A stretch of DNA of 6,355 nt from a bacterium. Its GTDB lineage: Bacteria; Krumholzibacteriota; Krumholzibacteriia; LZORAL124-64-63. The DNA is taken from positions 1-6,355 of the forward strand of contig JABIBH010000243.1 in assembly GCA_018652925.1 (NCBI GenBank). The letters run 5' to 3'. Both the position numbers and the translations under genes were made by a program. This document shows, piece after piece, positions 5,612-6,355 of this stretch (position 1 is the stretch's first letter; each line of letters opens with the position of its first letter). The notes under the pieces are model-generated. The model was not told the origin of the DNA. It was given only the letters and a program-made list of their open reading frames with translations, and made no database searches.

Positions 5612-6355
5612 ATGGAAATTTTGCGCAAATACGAAATTCGGCCTGTTAAAAGGCGTGGGCAGAATTTTCTTATCGATGGAAATATGTCTCGCGCAATTGC
5701 TGATCAAATTATGTCGATTAGTAACAATGTGCTGGAACTTGGTGCAGGTGCTGGTGCAATAACTTTACCGCTTCTGCAACTTGGTGCTTCTGTTACGGCA
5801 GTAGAGATCGACAGGCATCTTTGCGAGTTGTTGCGAGCTGAAGCAAAGGACTTCAGTAATTTCAATTTGGTTGAACAAGATCTGGCAAAACTGGATTGGG
5901 ATGATATGATCACTCTCTCTGGTGAAATGCCAATAGTGGCAGGAAACTTGCCTTACGTTCTGACCAGTGAAGTTTTGTTTGCACTTGCAGGTTTGCGCGA
6001 TAAGATATCGGGTGCACATTTCATGATGCAATATGAAGTTGCCGAACGGATGATTGCTTCTGAAGGTGGCAAGGATTTTGGAGTTTTGTCGATAGTTCTG
6101 GGCTCACTTTTTGATATTGAGCTTGTCAGGGCAGTGCCGGCATCTGTATTTTGGCCACAGCCCAAGGTTAAGTCTGCATTGATAGTTATGAAACGCAATA
6201 ACAGCTCCTGGACTGACGAGCAGTTACAACAATTTCGGGACGTTGTACGTGTGATTTTCACACGGCGGCGGAAAATGATAAGTACAATAATTCGGAGCAG
6301 CTTCAAGCTGGATAGAGAAAAAACGGATCGATTGTTGGAGTCTGTTGCTATAAAC
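5612..6355 (+). CDS. rsmA: 16S rRNA (adenine1518-N6/adenine1519-N6)-dimethyltransferase, 3' partial
   Basis: 248 residues are visible and the frame is still open at the window edge; roughly 15-30 residues are probably missing. Role known from the family: RsmA (KsgA) dimethylates two adjacent adenines in helix 45 of 16S rRNA, using S-adenosylmethionine, late in 30S assembly. Its loss gives kasugamycin resistance. Seen: the N-terminal GQNFLID signature (16-22), SAM-binding motif I ELGAGAG (42-48), VEID (64-67), and the catalytic NLPY motif (112-115). The EVAERM segment (142-147), WPQPKVKSAL (181-190), and FTRRRKMI (216-223) in the C-terminal helical domain are also present. All key motifs are intact. 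Start: ATG 5612, 4 bases after tatD, has a weak GTGAG site. An in-frame GTG at 5600, preceded by GGGG (5590-5593), would add four residues and overlap tatD by 8 bases. The two starts cannot be separated by sequence alone. Confidence 0.93.
   Translation, partial: MEILRKYEIRPVKRRGQNFLIDGNMSRAIADQIMSISNNVLELGAGAGAITLPLLQLGASVTAVEIDRHLCELLRAEAKDFSNFNLVEQDLAKLDWDDMITLSGEMPIVAGNLPYVLTSEVLFALAGLRDKISGAHFMMQYEVAERMIASEGGKDFGVLSIVLGSLFDIELVRAVPASVFWPQPKVKSALIVMKRNNSSWTDEQLQQFRDVVRVIFTRRRKMISTIIRSSFKLDREKTDRLLESVAIN

Noticed and set aside
5953..6306. 117-residue minus-strand frame opposite rsmA
   Set aside because: Antisense shadow of rsmA, whose motifs are intact in the + frame.
1..6355. A new defence, mobile or biosynthetic system
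   Set aside because: Every gene belongs to a recognisable housekeeping family, and I saw no long direct repeats, transposase, integrase, spacer array or unexplained gap.

Overview
This is a compact, single-strand block of conserved bacterial housekeeping genes. All six genes read on the + strand: a 5'-truncated parvulin-type folding factor, a SurA-like periplasmic chaperone, the clamp-loader delta' subunit (HolB), a RicT/YaaT-type PSP1 protein, a TatD-family metal-dependent hydrolase/DNase, and a 3'-truncated RsmA (KsgA) 16S rRNA dimethyltransferase. I see no mobile element, CRISPR array, tRNA, rRNA or phage gene, and no gene-free stretch longer than about 65 bases.

Layout. Positions 1-1374 carry the end of the first folding factor. 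A 65-base gap follows and holds a perfect 10-bp-stem hairpin (1395-1418). The SurA-like gene (1440-2741) has a clear signal peptide. holB (2747-3946) starts 5 bases later on GTG. ricT (3912-4820) overlaps holB by 35 bases. tatD (best start TTG 4822) begins one base after the ricT stop, and rsmA (best start ATG 5612) begins 4 bases after the tatD stop. From surA onward the genes look like one transcription unit with coupled translation. The hairpin is the only visible candidate boundary.

Organism. The exported SurA-like chaperone preceded by a second parvulin-type protein points to a diderm (Gram-negative) bacterium. A Bacteroidetes-like or wider FCB-group lineage is plausible from the style of the HolB P-loop (GPEGSGKL) and of the PSP1 domain, but this is inference from family resemblance and the phylum is not established. 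The linkage holB-ricT-tatD-rsmA recalls the B. subtilis region holB-yaaT-...-yabD(tatD)-...-ksgA, so the order looks ancient.

How the genes work together. The first two genes serve envelope protein folding. The other four serve information processing: DNA replication (HolB), RNA-processing regulation or Fe-S signalling (RicT), nucleic-acid hydrolysis or repair (TatD) and ribosome maturation (RsmA). The link is probably conserved co-expression, not a shared pathway. I found no convincing evidence for a new multi-gene system. The points most worth a second look are the loss of the usual parvulin histidines in the two folding factors, the domain-skipping duplication in the first gene, and an extra cysteine-rich tail on RicT.
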